Source: Chitinophaga rhizosphaerae (GTDB lineage: Bacteria > Bacteroidota > Bacteroidia > Chitinophagales > Chitinophagaceae). From it: 64,000 nucleotides of DNA. Positions 17,847 to 26,213 of this stretch are shown piece by piece. Positions within the stretch are counted from its first letter, which is position 1, and each line of letters starts with the position of its first letter. The notes under the pieces are model-generated. The model saw nothing but the letters and a program-made list of their open reading frames with translations. It was not told the origin of the DNA and did not search any database. The DNA lies in NCBI RefSeq assembly GCF_003958645.1, contig NZ_RXLO01000004.1, positions 372,001 to 436,000 of the forward strand, written 5' to 3'. The position numbers and the translations under genes were made by a program.

Positions 17847-19439
17847 TTATATCTTGATTTGCATGATCCGGTCTTCGAACTCGTCGTTGGGGAGGGTGGA
17901 TTTGTTCCGGATTTTGGTTTTATAGGCGTAAATGGTGTTGACGGAGTATTCGAGGATGCGGGCGATTTTCTCGTTTTCGGAGATGCCGATCCGGATGAGG
18001 GCGTAGATGCGGAGGTCGGTATTGAGGAGTTCATTTTCCTTGAGGCGGACCTGGTCTTCTTCCCGGAAGAAGGAGTTGAATTCGGCGACGAAGTTGGGGA
18101 AAATGCGGAGGAAGATGCGGTCGAAGTTATGGAAGAGCTCTTCCCTTTCCTGTTTGATATTTATATTATTGACGATATAGCGGATATCGCCATGTTTGTG
18201 ATCGGCGAGTTTTGTTTCGACCTGGTTTTTCAGTTTTTCGATTTTTTCGATGTAGGCTGAGGCGATGTGGAAGCAATAGCCGATATATTCTTCTTTGATC
18301 CGGTTGGATTCGAGGAGTTTGTCGTTGATTTCCTGCTGGCGGTGGTGGGCTTCGGTGATGATTTCCTTGGCGGCTTTGAGGCGGCGGATTTGTTTGAAGA
18401 TGATGAAAGTGAGGAGGATGAGGGCGAGCACGAGGAAGGTGGCGATGGCGGAGTAGACCACGAGGCGGTTTTTCTCGCTTTCCACGGCGGCGTACCGTTC
18501 CCCTTCGATCATGGGGAGGATGGCGCTTACCTGGACTTTCCGCTGGCGGGCGCCGTAGAAGGTGGCGTCTTCCACGGCCCGTTCGATGTACCGGGAGGCG
18601 TTTTTGATATCGCCGGTCTGGAATAGCAGGGAGGCGAGGTTGAAGGCGGCGGTTGTTTCCTTCACGGAGCCGCGGGTATCGGCCATGGCGGATTGGGCGA
18701 GCATGGCGATGGCGGAGTCGTATTGTTTCCGGAATACATATATGGAGCCGATGTTTGCTTTGATCATGGCTTGCTGGTGCCAGGAGAGGTTGGGCAGGGC
18801 CATGGTGCGGCGGAGGTAATGGAGGGCGGAGTCGAGCCGGTTTTCCTTGAAGAATTTGTATCCCAGGCAGGAGAGCCGTTCGAAATGATTATCGGGGTAG
18901 CTGGCGGCGGCGGAGTCGGTATATAATCCCGCGAGGTGGAGGTATCGTGGGGAATAGTACCAGTCGTTCACATAATCGGCGAGGTCGTAATAATATCTGC
19001 GGATGAGCACGTAATATTCGGCGCGCATGGTGTCGGGGAGTGCCTGGGGGTTGAGGGAGTCGAAAACGGCGGCGGTTTCGCGGAACATGCCGGACGACAG
19101 GAGGATGAATCCGAGTTTGATATCGGCGTATGCGGACCGGTGGGGGTCGTTCATGTCGCCGGCGATTTTTTTGAGTTGGAGGGCGTATGAAAAAGCGGTG
19201 TCGTAGTTGAACGATTTGTATTCATTATACAGCCGGATGCAGGCATCGTACTGCGAAGCGGGAGACGTTGCGGCGGCGAGTTGTTGTTTCAGCGACTGGA
19301 GGAGGGCATACTTCGAGTTATCGAAATCGCGTGTGAGGCGGATGGTTTCGTCCAGTTGGCGTAACATGCTGTCTTTCCCGGATTGTGCCGTGGTTGCGGT
19401 ACTCCAGAGGATAATAATGCTGAACAGGATCCACTTCAT
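17847..19439 (-). CDS. DUF6377-type membrane TPR regulator
   Basis: About 530 aa when started at ATG 19439, which begins a good signal peptide ([19 protein letters not shown]); the open frame reaches 39 codons further but only into non-conserved sequence. A periplasmic helical-repeat region (about 50-330, for example [20 protein letters not shown]) is followed by a membrane segment ([19 protein letters not shown]). A coiled coil and a cytoplasmic C-terminal part come next, with [20 protein letters not shown] and an HTH-like end ([19 protein letters not shown]). This matches the DUF6377 family often found next to SusC/SusD operons, where it is taken to be a one-protein sensor-regulator. It lies directly upstream of such an operon. 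Confidence 0.8.
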   Translation of the reverse strand: MKWILFSIIILWSTATTAQSGKDSMLRQLDETIRLTRDFDNSKYALLQSLKQQLAAATSPASQYDACIRLYNEYKSFNYDTAFSYALQLKKIAGDMNDPHRSAYADIKLGFILLSSGMFRETAAVFDSLNPQALPDTMRAEYYVLIRRYYYDLADYVNDWYYSPRYLHLAGLYTDSAAASYPDNHFERLSCLGYKFFKENRLDSALHYLRRTMALPNLSWHQQAMIKANIGSIYVFRKQYDSAIAMLAQSAMADTRGSVKETTAAFNLASLLFQTGDIKNASRYIERAVEDATFYGARQRKVQVSAILPMIEGERYAAVESEKNRLVVYSAIATFLVLALILLTFIIFKQIRRLKAAKEIITEAHHRQQEINDKLLESNRIKEEYIGYCFHIASAYIEKIEKLKNQVETKLADHKHGDIRYIVNNINIKQEREELFHNFDRIFLRIFPNFVAEFNSFFREEDQVRLKENELLNTDLRIYALIRIGISENEKIARILEYSVNTIYAYKTKIRNKSTLPNDEFEDRIMQIKI

Positions 19440-19504
19440 AAAATAATTCTGGCAGCTATAAAGATATCTGAAATCAAGATTTGAGAAAAAAAATGAAAAT
19501 AGAT

Positions 19505-19534
19505 TTTGCAGAAATGAAATTTTGTCTATTTTTG
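19505..19534 (+). promoter_or_regulatory. Bacteroidetes-type promoter of tRNA-Asn
   Basis: TTTG at 19505-19508 and TATTTTTG at 19527-19534 (an exact TAnnTTTG) are separated by 18 bp, matching the -33/-7 elements of the Bacteroidetes primary sigma factor. Transcription would start about 16 bp before the mature tRNA. Confidence 0.7.
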
Positions 19535-19556
19535 CAATCCCAATCGAGGGAAACAC

Positions 19557-19630
19557 TCCTCCTTAGCTCAGTTGGTTAGAGCATCTGACTGTTAATCAGA
19601 GGGTCGTTGGTTCAAGTCCAACAGGGGGAG
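19557..19630 (+). tRNA. tRNA-Asn (GTT)
   Basis: Cloverleaf by inspection: acceptor TCCTCCT (19557-19563) pairs with AGGGGGA (19623-19629). The D-arm is GCTCAGTTGGTTAGAGC, the anticodon arm CTGACTGTTAATCAG carries GTT, and the T-arm is GTTGGTTCAAGTCCAAC; the discriminator is G. CCA is not encoded. It is the integration site of a 15.7-kb element whose left attachment copy supplies the 3' part, so the gene stays intact. Confidence 0.97.
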
Positions 19631-19631
19631 C
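19589..19631 (+). repeat. attL: 43-bp attachment repeat inside tRNA-Asn
   Basis: It begins CTGTTAATCAGAGGG in the anticodon arm and runs to the C just after the tRNA. It is identical to 35289-35331. Crossover within this stretch keeps the tRNA functional. Confidence 0.93.
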
Positions 19632-19651
19632 AAAGGAAATCAAACCTTTAC

Positions 19652-19682
19652 AAAGGATCGCGAAAGCGGTCCTTTTGTTTTT
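19652..19682 (+). terminator. Element-supplied terminator behind tRNA-Asn
   Basis: AAAGGATCGC / GCGGTCCTTT (one GT pair) around a GAAA loop, followed by TGTTTTTG. It lies 21 bp inside the element and replaces the host's own terminator, now displaced to 35337. Confidence 0.85.
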
Positions 19683-19701
19683 GCCAACAATTTGCCAACA
19701 A
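19681..19701 (+). repeat. Left arm-type integrase site candidates
   Basis: TTGCCAACAA occurs twice in tandem with 11-bp spacing (19681-19690 and 19692-19701), 50 bp inside attL. The same paired motif recurs near the right end at 35143-35163. A repeat at both ends in the same orientation and spacing is what arm-binding sites of a tyrosine integrase look like. Confidence 0.55.
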
Positions 19702-19781
19702 AGGGTGTTGAGGTAGAGAAAGAGCTTTTGATGAAGTTAGGAAAAAGTACTTAATCCGATCAGAAAATTGCTGCCGATGTA

Positions 19782-20792
19782 TCATTCTTGATATTCAAAC
19801 AATGCAAGTTTCCTTAATTTAACAGGCTTGTTTTCTAAAAAAGTTAATTGATCTCCGACATATTTATATGTAACCAAATCGTCCTTAATCAAATTATGTA
19901 TCATTCTATACTCAGTAAAGAATTGATTTTCGTCATTCTCCCATTTTTTCCCATACTTTCCAACCCAATTATAAAAAATTAACACTTGCTCAGAATTAGA
20001 TAACTGGGCTCTTAAAATCTTTAGATACTTCAACTTCTCCTCATAGTCATCTACCACTTCGCTTTCCGTAACAAACTTAACCATCATAAATAAGTGACGA
20101 TAGTAATGTGCTAATAATCCAGAATGTCCCATAAAATCAAGAAAACTCACGGTGGGGCCTGGACCAACTAAGTTCTGACCTGTTATCAGATTAACCGATG
20201 GTGTGGATAAATGCCTACTATACTCGACATTGTACCCGTTAAAAAAAATGTCATATGCTGCATTAAATTCAGCTGACGTTAAATCTGTTCCGAATCCCGC
20301 ATTCACAAGCAAATAGGTTAACTCCTCCTTCATTATCCGAAACGCTTCTCGGCCTTCGCCTTTACCACCATCCAAAATACTGACCACACCCATTTCAGTT
20401 ACGTTCTCCTTATGCAGTCGGAGCATTTCAAAAAACTGACTTTCAAATTGCTGTCTCTTTATTTGCTTCTTAGCATCTGCTTGCTCTTCCGCAAATTGAC
20501 TTTTTGCCACCTCGAGCTGACTACTAAATATAGATACTTGTAACTCATTTGCCTTGAACTGCATGTAAAATGCTAAACCGGTAACAATGACTGCAGAGAG
20601 ATTTATGAAAGGTCCCATCAAACCTCCAATAGTATCGCCAATTGGTCCCGTGTTCTTGAAGTTTAGCCTTTCGCTAGAAGTTCCCGTGAAAATATAAGGG
20701 GCACAAAATGAAAAAATAACAAGGAGAGCTGCAACTATCAATAATCCGATTACAAATCCACTTAGTCTAAATTTTGGAATTACGGTACTCAT
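19782..20792 (-). CDS. Putative AbiC-type phage abortive-infection membrane protein
   Basis: 336 aa. Two N-terminal membrane segments (LSGFVIGLLIVAALLVIFSF and LMGPFINLSAVIVTGLAFYM) are followed by a charged helix (about 85-120). The cytoplasmic core has RQQFESQFFEMLRLHKENV, LAHYYRHLFMMVKFV and KILRAQLSNSEQVLIFYNWV. This order of motifs matches the putative phage abortive-infection family PF16872 (putAbiC), which is thought to stop growth of phage-infected cells; the mechanism is not established. It is AT-rich, like the Argonaute operon from which it diverges (150-bp gap). The two may share control or simply be neighbouring defence cargo. Confidence 0.8.
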   Translation of the reverse strand: MSTVIPKFRLSGFVIGLLIVAALLVIFSFCAPYIFTGTSSERLNFKNTGPIGDTIGGLMGPFINLSAVIVTGLAFYMQFKANELQVSIFSSQLEVAKSQFAEEQADAKKQIKRQQFESQFFEMLRLHKENVTEMGVVSILDGGKGEGREAFRIMKEELTYLLVNAGFGTDLTSAEFNAAYDIFFNGYNVEYSRHLSTPSVNLITGQNLVGPGPTVSFLDFMGHSGLLAHYYRHLFMMVKFVTESEVVDDYEEKLKYLKILRAQLSNSEQVLIFYNWVGKYGKKWENDENQFFTEYRMIHNLIKDDLVTYKYVGDQLTFLENKPVKLRKLALFEYQE

Positions 20793-20905
20793 AGAAAATT
20801 GGGGATAAAAGTTAAATAATAAAAACGAACAAATAAATATAATCTTTTATACCAATACTAAATAAAAGCGATGGACAAGCCAGGCTTGTCAATGTTAATT
20901 TTTAA

Positions 20906-20922
20906 GTATCTTTATTAGATAC
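20906..20922. promoter_or_regulatory. Palindromic operator candidate at the Argonaute operon promoter
   Basis: GTATCT-N5-AGATAC, a perfect 6-bp inverted repeat, lies 20 bp before the ATG of the SIR2 gene. Its left half overlaps TATCTTTA, one base off the TAnnTTTG -7 element. A repressor bound here would block the promoter. The XRE protein encoded just past the Argonaute gene is a natural but untested candidate. Confidence 0.45.
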
Positions 20923-20942
20923 CTATCATTGTTTTGTTCATC

Positions 20943-23663
20943 ATGGATAATCTTCAAAGTTCTGCGACTATAGTTTCGCTCTTAAAAGAAACCCCAAAAC
21001 CTGTAATATTGCTAGGTGCAGGGGCCTCTGTAACTTCAGGCATTCCTTTAGCGTCAGAAGTTGTAAGCAAAGCTGCAAGATGGGCTTATGCACGTCAAAA
21101 TGGGAAAAATCCGGACGATCCTAGAATTACAAAAAGCGACTGGTATCCTTGGCTTACTAATCAAACATGGTTCAAGGAAGACGCCTATTTAGCTGATTTA
21201 TTTCCAGATGCCGTTGAAAATCTATTACAACCCCAAAAAATACGGAAAGAATTTTGGATCAAAATATTGAACCCAGACGTACCAATTAGCACAGGCTACC
21301 TTCGATTAGTTGAATTAATGCATCTGAAAAAGATATCAAACGTATTGACAACAAACTTTGATGATTGCTTACCTAAAGCTAGAAACCTAATTAATCGTCC
21401 TCACCACATAGATATTATCAAATCACCTGATGACTACACAAAAATCTCCTCCAATCCTCAATATCCGTGTTTAATATATTTACATGGCGCTGTGGAAAAC
21501 TATACTGATAAGAATGTTATTGAAGAAGTTTCGAAGATGGACAACAATCTTGTTGAAAATCTCCTGCCTATACTAAAAGATTGTCCACTAATCGTTATCG
21601 GGTACCGTGGTTCAGAACCTTCGGTAATGGACCATTTACTAATTAACAATGCTGAAAAAGCATTTAACTTTAAAAATGGAATTTATTGGTGTATAAAAAA
21701 GGGCGAAAGTCCGGAAAATATGTCATCAAAAGTAAAAACGCTTGCGCAGACAATTGGATCTAATTTTCAACTTGTAGAAATTGAAAGCTTTGATCACCTT
21801 TTCGATAAGGTTGTGGGAGCTCATTTAGAAGAAAAAAGAATTGACTTACCCCAACAGTTTATAGCTCCAGCAGAAAGTATGGAATCTGAGCCTAAAAACT
21901 TCGATTTGAGAGCTGCGAAGAAATTTGATGAAAACGATGTAGACAAATCACTGCTACGAGACAGGATTATAAACTATTGCCAAAAACTGAATATTAATAC
22001 CCCACCAACTATAACGGATCAATGGTTGCTAAATCAAATGCAATATCTGAATTTGGTTAGAGAATTATCAGACAAGTCTATTTCGATAACAAATGCAGGC
22101 ATTTTACTTTTTGGCAAAGCGCCTCACTTCTCAATTCTTAATTCCAGAATTAAAATTCGATTCATAGGTGAAGAATATTGGCTCAGAAAAATTCTTGACA
22201 ATGAAAATATTGATGGCAACATTTATGAAGAGTCGATTGAAGGCAATCTATGGATACAGCTAAACAAAATAAATGATGCGCTAGCTACTATCAATAAACC
22301 GTTCCGGTTAAAAAACGAAAAGTCAGAGAATGTATTACCCTATGATCCGATTGCATTAAAGGAAGTAATTGTCAATTCAATCGTACACAGAGACTACGAA
22401 GAATCTGATGAAAATATCATTGAAATTTATCCAAATAGAATTGTCATTAAAAATCCAGGAGGCCTTATAGATGAAGTGAAAACTTATTTTGAAGATTCGG
22501 TGATGCAAGAGGAGATTAAGAGGGGCATGCGTGGAATTAAGGGTTATAGAAATCCAGTTCTCGCCGACCTATTTTACAGCTCTGGCGACATGGACAAAAA
22601 AGGATCTGGACTTTATGACGTCATAATGAGATCCCAAGCAAATTCCGGTGCAGTTGAATTCTACGCAAATGAAAACAACACACTATTTACTGTATGTATG
22701 TGGTGTAGACCTGAAGCAATAGATGATATAACTAATACTGCCTCCCCCCTGACGGTAATATCAACTAGGTTTTATACTAACATCATTGAAATTAAAGAAA
22801 TCCCATCAAGAGTATATTTTTCGAACTGTTCATTTCGCGATAAAAAGGAAGTTTATGCAACCTATGATCAAGTTACATTTCCTCCGTTTCAAATATTTCA
22901 AGGAAAAGCCTTCTCCTTCTCAAACCTAGATCGAAAAAATAATCCATTAAGGAACATTATTAATATAAGAGAAATTGATTCCTGGGCACTGGACGAATTC
23001 CTTGCACAACCGGAAGGTGAGAAACAGTTTGTAGCTATATTGAATGATTATATCCGAGGCTTTTTATCAGAAAAAGGTTTAATCGTAGACCCAATAAAAA
23101 AGCGTGCATATTATCCCAAGAAACAAACAGATGAGGAAAGAACAATTTCATACCAGGCGAGGTTTAAAAAAGCAACTCGAACTATTGTCAAGCCTAAGTA
23201 TTCTGTCAATAAGGACCGAATTAGATACTGGGAACATAAAGGATTTAATTATTCAATTAAAAAATTCGATAGCGATTGGTCATTGTTGATTGAGCCAACC
23301 TACATTTTTACATTAGATGGAGTAAAAAGACTTTTCGCCCCGTTAAAAGTGGGGGCATTAGCTACAAAAAAAGCGTCAAGAGATTACAACTTACATGTTC
23401 TCAATGACATTATTTTTTGGATGTGGGTATTGACAAATGGCAGTAGCGAAGACTTTAAACTTAATAAGAAGGAGATTATCGACCTGAATTTGGAAGATAA
23501 CATTACTCTTTCGTGCGAATACTTAAAAACTAGCATAAATAATATCGAAAATGCTGAGTTAATATCTGATAAAGATTCATACTTAGATATGGAGGATTTG
23601 GAAGAAGAAATTGCATCTCTTGCTGAACAGGAATTTCAGGACGATCAAAAAGAAACTGAATGA
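20943..23663 (+). CDS. SIR2 - RecG-C/GHKL-like - APAZ protein, partner of short Argonaute
   Basis: 906 aa from ATG 20943 (the frame also allows TTG at 20934). A SIR2 domain fills about 15-300: GAGAS 25-29, TTNFDD 136-141, YLHG with catalytic His 181, GYRGSEPS 220-227. A second domain at about 335-590 resembles the C-terminal part of AlbA_2/RecG-type proteins (HATPase_c_4): ITNAGILLFG 382-391, EVIVNSIVHRDY 474-485, IVIKNPGG 500-507 and KGSGL 553-557. The C-terminal 605-860 resembles APAZ, with WSLLIEPTYIFTLDG 779-793. Known SIR2-APAZ proteins are about 550-600 aa, form a complex with the short Argonaute, and degrade NAD+ when guide-loaded Argonaute detects invader DNA. All NADase residues appear intact. 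The extra middle domain is the odd part; its role is unknown. The last four bases overlap the Argonaute start. Confidence 0.88.
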   Translation: MDNLQSSATIVSLLKETPKPVILLGAGASVTSGIPLASEVVSKAARWAYARQNGKNPDDPRITKSDWYPWLTNQTWFKEDAYLADLFPDAVENLLQPQKIRKEFWIKILNPDVPISTGYLRLVELMHLKKISNVLTTNFDDCLPKARNLINRPHHIDIIKSPDDYTKISSNPQYPCLIYLHGAVENYTDKNVIEEVSKMDNNLVENLLPILKDCPLIVIGYRGSEPSVMDHLLINNAEKAFNFKNGIYWCIKKGESPENMSSKVKTLAQTIGSNFQLVEIESFDHLFDKVVGAHLEEKRIDLPQQFIAPAESMESEPKNFDLRAAKKFDENDVDKSLLRDRIINYCQKLNINTPPTITDQWLLNQMQYLNLVRELSDKSISITNAGILLFGKAPHFSILNSRIKIRFIGEEYWLRKILDNENIDGNIYEESIEGNLWIQLNKINDALATINKPFRLKNEKSENVLPYDPIALKEVIVNSIVHRDYEESDENIIEIYPNRIVIKNPGGLIDEVKTYFEDSVMQEEIKRGMRGIKGYRNPVLADLFYSSGDMDKKGSGLYDVIMRSQANSGAVEFYANENNTLFTVCMWCRPEAIDDITNTASPLTVISTRFYTNIIEIKEIPSRVYFSNCSFRDKKEVYATYDQVTFPPFQIFQGKAFSFSNLDRKNNPLRNIINIREIDSWALDEFLAQPEGEKQFVAILNDYIRGFLSEKGLIVDPIKKRAYYPKKQTDEERTISYQARFKKATRTIVKPKYSVNKDRIRYWEHKGFNYSIKKFDSDWSLLIEPTYIFTLDGVKRLFAPLKVGALATKKASRDYNLHVLNDIIFWMWVLTNGSSEDFKLNKKEIIDLNLEDNITLSCEYLKTSINNIENAELISDKDSYLDMEDLEEEIASLAEQEFQDDQKETE

Positions 23664-25153
23664 AAATTGAGATTAATGAAATAGCAGTTCCCGAATTGGA
23701 ATTTGGAGGAATAGGCACTTTTGGAGATCCTAAAGTTGGCCTAAAAGAAGCGGGACCGTTTGACTCTAGATTTGGAGCCGCTCAATTAAAAGAACTTAGA
23801 ATTGGTATTGTTGGCACTAGGGATATGAATTTAATGGCTAAACACTGGATTGAAAAATGTCAGCATGAAATTCCCACAACAATGAAGAACTTTATTCAAT
23901 ATCCCGATTGGGGCGGTTTTGAAAATATTTTCAAAGCAACCCTTAACACCAATTCATTCTGGACTCACGAAATTGACGACGAACAACTGAGCAGTGCAAT
24001 TAAAATAAAGAATGACAACCAAAGATTCGAAACAGTCTTAGAGCTTTTTAACGAAGGACTAAGACGCATTTCGGAAATTGAGAACAACCGTCCCAATGTA
24101 GTTTTATGTGCAATTCCCGAGACTGTTTTGGAAGCATGCCATCATGTTGAAAGAAAGATGACAGCTGAAGAGAAAACTCATTTTAAGAAGGTAAGTAACT
24201 TAAATAGAATAACAAATCAGCTCAATTTATTTGAGGAAATAATCGAAAGCGAGCTTGAAGAAGATCTTCTTTACAGGGATTTTAGGCGGGCTTTAAAGGC
24301 TAAAGCAATTCTTTGTAAAATCCCGATTCAAATAGGGACAAATCGTTTATTTGAAGATAGAAAAGACAACCAGGATGCAGCCACCAGGGCGTGGCATTTT
24401 TCCGTCGCTATGTACTATAAAGCTGGAGGTATACCTTGGAGAATGAAAAGTGACTCACCTGATACATGCTTCGTAGGAATTACATTTCATCATTTAAAAA
24501 CCAATCAGAAAGCTATTGTAAAATCTTGCTTAGCTCAAGCTTTTTCGTCTGATGGTGAAGGCTTTGCACTTAGAGGCGGTGATATCCCATTTAATCCTGA
24601 CAAGTCCAAAATGGTACATTTATCGAAAAATCAAGCATTTGAACTGGGATTAAAAATAATAGATGAATATAGTTATCGAACAGGGTTAACCCCTAAGAGA
24701 ATTGTACTTCATAAAAGCTCTCTATTCAATGAAGACGAAGAGGAAGGTTTTAGATCTGCATTTAGTAGCATTCCAATAATTGAGTTGCTCTGCCTTGCAC
24801 CTACTTCGTTTTTCCTCCTGAAAGACAGCGATTATCCAACAAATAGAGGCACATTATGTACTATTAACGAGAAAAGTTACTTCCTGTTTATTACTGGTTT
24901 TATTAAACAACTTTCCACCTATCCAGGTCCACATATTCCAAGACCAATAGAAATAAAAAGTAATGAACCTGTAGACATTCTTTCTGCTGCCAGAGATATC
25001 CTCGGACTTGCGCGAATGAATTGGAATACTTCAAGCATAACAAGTGGCCAACCAGTAACTTTATTCTTCTCCAGACAAATTGGAGGAATACTTGCCGAGT
25101 TAAATGTCAAAAACATTGAAAATATTCCAACTTCATTTAGATATTACATATAG
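23660..25153 (+). CDS. Short prokaryotic Argonaute (MID-PIWI), catalytically inactive type
   Basis: 497 aa, the usual length for a short pAgo with only MID and PIWI. The MID part (about 45-235) includes LRIGIVG, RPNVVLCAIPE and YRDFRRALKAKAILCKIPIQ, the region expected to hold the guide 5' phosphate. The PIWI part (240-497) has GGIPWRMKS, CFVGITFHHL, YRTGLTPKRIVLHKSS and the family ending ILGLARMNWNTSSITSGQPV, TLFFSRQIGGILAELN. The position of the first catalytic Asp in active PIWI (G-I-D) is Thr275, and the last catalytic position is also not conserved, so it should bind but not cut targets. It overlaps the SIR2-APAZ gene by 4 bp (ATGA), which implies translational coupling and a complex. 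Confidence 0.9.
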   Translation: MKIEINEIAVPELEFGGIGTFGDPKVGLKEAGPFDSRFGAAQLKELRIGIVGTRDMNLMAKHWIEKCQHEIPTTMKNFIQYPDWGGFENIFKATLNTNSFWTHEIDDEQLSSAIKIKNDNQRFETVLELFNEGLRRISEIENNRPNVVLCAIPETVLEACHHVERKMTAEEKTHFKKVSNLNRITNQLNLFEEIIESELEEDLLYRDFRRALKAKAILCKIPIQIGTNRLFEDRKDNQDAATRAWHFSVAMYYKAGGIPWRMKSDSPDTCFVGITFHHLKTNQKAIVKSCLAQAFSSDGEGFALRGGDIPFNPDKSKMVHLSKNQAFELGLKIIDEYSYRTGLTPKRIVLHKSSLFNEDEEEGFRSAFSSIPIIELLCLAPTSFFLLKDSDYPTNRGTLCTINEKSYFLFITGFIKQLSTYPGPHIPRPIEIKSNEPVDILSAARDILGLARMNWNTSSITSGQPVTLFFSRQIGGILAELNVKNIENIPTSFRYYI

Positions 25154-25157
25154 CCGG

Positions 25158-25388
25158 TTAAAGCGGAACATTGGGAAAAAAATCTTTCGGTGAGCATTTG
25201 AGAACTTTAGCAAGTTCGTTCAAATGTCGCAAATTATATTTGCTGCTCCTTTTAGATGTCTCAATGTTAGCTATAAAACCTTCACTGTAACCCAGTAAGT
25301 GAGCCAGTTTTTCTTGTGAAATACCAAGCAGTTTCCTTCGTTCCCTAACCGCATCGATTACATATTGTTCAATTGGTGCCAATTCCAT
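25158..25388 (-). CDS. Small XRE-family helix-turn-helix regulator
   Basis: 76 aa from ATG 25388 (a TTG 36 bp earlier would give 88 aa, less likely). The HTH_3 fold is clear: RERRKLLGISQEKLAHLLGY, SEGFIANIETSKRSSKYNLR, then HLNELAKVLKCSPKDFF. It converges on the Argonaute gene with only 4 bp between the stops and shares its low GC, so it probably travels with that operon. Possible roles are repressor of the defence operon or of its own promoter; no second gene points to a toxin-antitoxin role. Confidence 0.88.
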   Translation of the reverse strand: MELAPIEQYVIDAVRERRKLLGISQEKLAHLLGYSEGFIANIETSKRSSKYNLRHLNELAKVLKCSPKDFFPNVPL

Positions 25389-25574
25389 GTGTAAAAGGAT
25401 TTGGGGCGAATCAACGGCACCCAAAGAATAAATCTACACGCCTATAGACTAGGGAATCAAAATAATTCGTATATTCGAGTTACAATCACCCTAAATGGCA
25501 TCCTCAAAAAATGCCTGGGGAAAATATTAGCTTTGCAGCTTTAAGATATTAAGCGCATAGCCCGAATTCTCGTT

Positions 25575-25666
25575 CCAGACCCGCGAAACAAGGAACACGA
25601 GAGGAAGGCTTGCCCGCGTTCGTGCGCGGGCTCTTCTTGTCCGTGTTCCAATCCTCGCGGGTCTGG
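25575..25666. other. Three-tier nested inverted repeat (92 bp)
   Basis: Nested perfect arms: CCAGACCCGCGA (25575-25586) with TCGCGGGTCTGG (25655-25666); GGAACACG (25592-25599) with CGTGTTCC (25642-25649); GCCCGCG (25612-25618) with CGCGGGC (25625-25631). A further GAAG/CTTC lies between the last two. It is GC-rich inside an AT-rich neighbourhood and sits at the junction between the Argonaute block and the toxin-antitoxin block. No reverse transcriptase, transposase or replication gene is adjacent. It could be a structured RNA, a 5' leader of the next operon, a replication or transfer origin, or a recombination relic. The remainder of 25425-25694 shows no gene. Confidence 0.75.
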
Positions 25667-25694
25667 GCGGCAGGTTGAGTACCGCGCTTTTTTT

Positions 25695-25955
25695 ATGCCG
25701 GTACCCCAACCCCTAAAAACCGGCCTTATGCAGAAATCGACCTACATCAAGGAAAAGGTAGAGGAGTTAGCCAGGCAACTCTTCCCATTGGGAATCTCCC
25801 ACATTACTATCTACATCACCGGTAGCCGGGATTTGTTCTCGCCTGCCCTTCCCATCTCCAGCCTCCCGTTCAACGATGGCGAGCTCCTATTCCAAGAGAT
25901 GAAAAATAATTGGGAGATCCCAATAACTGTCATTTTAAAAGCCTCCTCCATCTGA
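25695..25955 (+). CDS. Small hypothetical protein upstream of toxin-antitoxin genes
   Basis: 86 aa from ATG 25695, or 75 aa from ATG 25728 (QKSTYIKEKVEELARQLF), which is the better start because the first 11 residues are unstructured. The sequence alternates a helix (about 15-28) with strand-like GISHITIYITGS. I recognise no family. It leads a plus-strand series of four closely spaced genes ending in the RES toxin. Confidence 0.55.
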   Translation: MPVPQPLKTGLMQKSTYIKEKVEELARQLFPLGISHITIYITGSRDLFSPALPISSLPFNDGELLFQEMKNNWEIPITVILKASSI

Positions 25956-25988
25956 AATTAGATCCATCGTTCATTAATCCGACGCTAT

Positions 25989-26207
25989 ATGACAAACAAG
26001 AAAAACGAACTGAAAGCGGTATCACAATATTTTAAAGACCTGGAGGACAAGTTCCGGAAGCGGGTCTGCAAGGAACTGGCGTGGCAGAAGGCTACCTTCC
26101 ATCAGAAACAGAAAAATCACGCCAGTTTCAGCCAGATTGAAGTAGAAACCTTTAAAGGCATCGGCTGGGAACTGGCCGACGAACTCCGCCGTAAAATCGC
26201 CAAATAA
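25989..26207 (+). CDS. Small charged hypothetical protein
   Basis: 72 aa, rich in Lys, Glu and Gln, predicted almost all helical (KAVSQYFKDLEDKFRKRVCK and GIGWELADELRRKIAK). No family recognised. It is 33 bp after the preceding small gene and 6 bp before the Xre/ParS antitoxin-like gene, so it is probably in the same operon. Confidence 0.55.
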   Translation: MTNKKNELKAVSQYFKDLEDKFRKRVCKELAWQKATFHQKQKNHASFSQIEVETFKGIGWELADELRRKIAK

Positions 26208-26213
26208 CAAATT

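Noticed and set aside
25500..25700. Retron non-coding RNA as an explanation of the nested hairpin
   Set aside because: No reverse transcriptase gene is found anywhere in the element.
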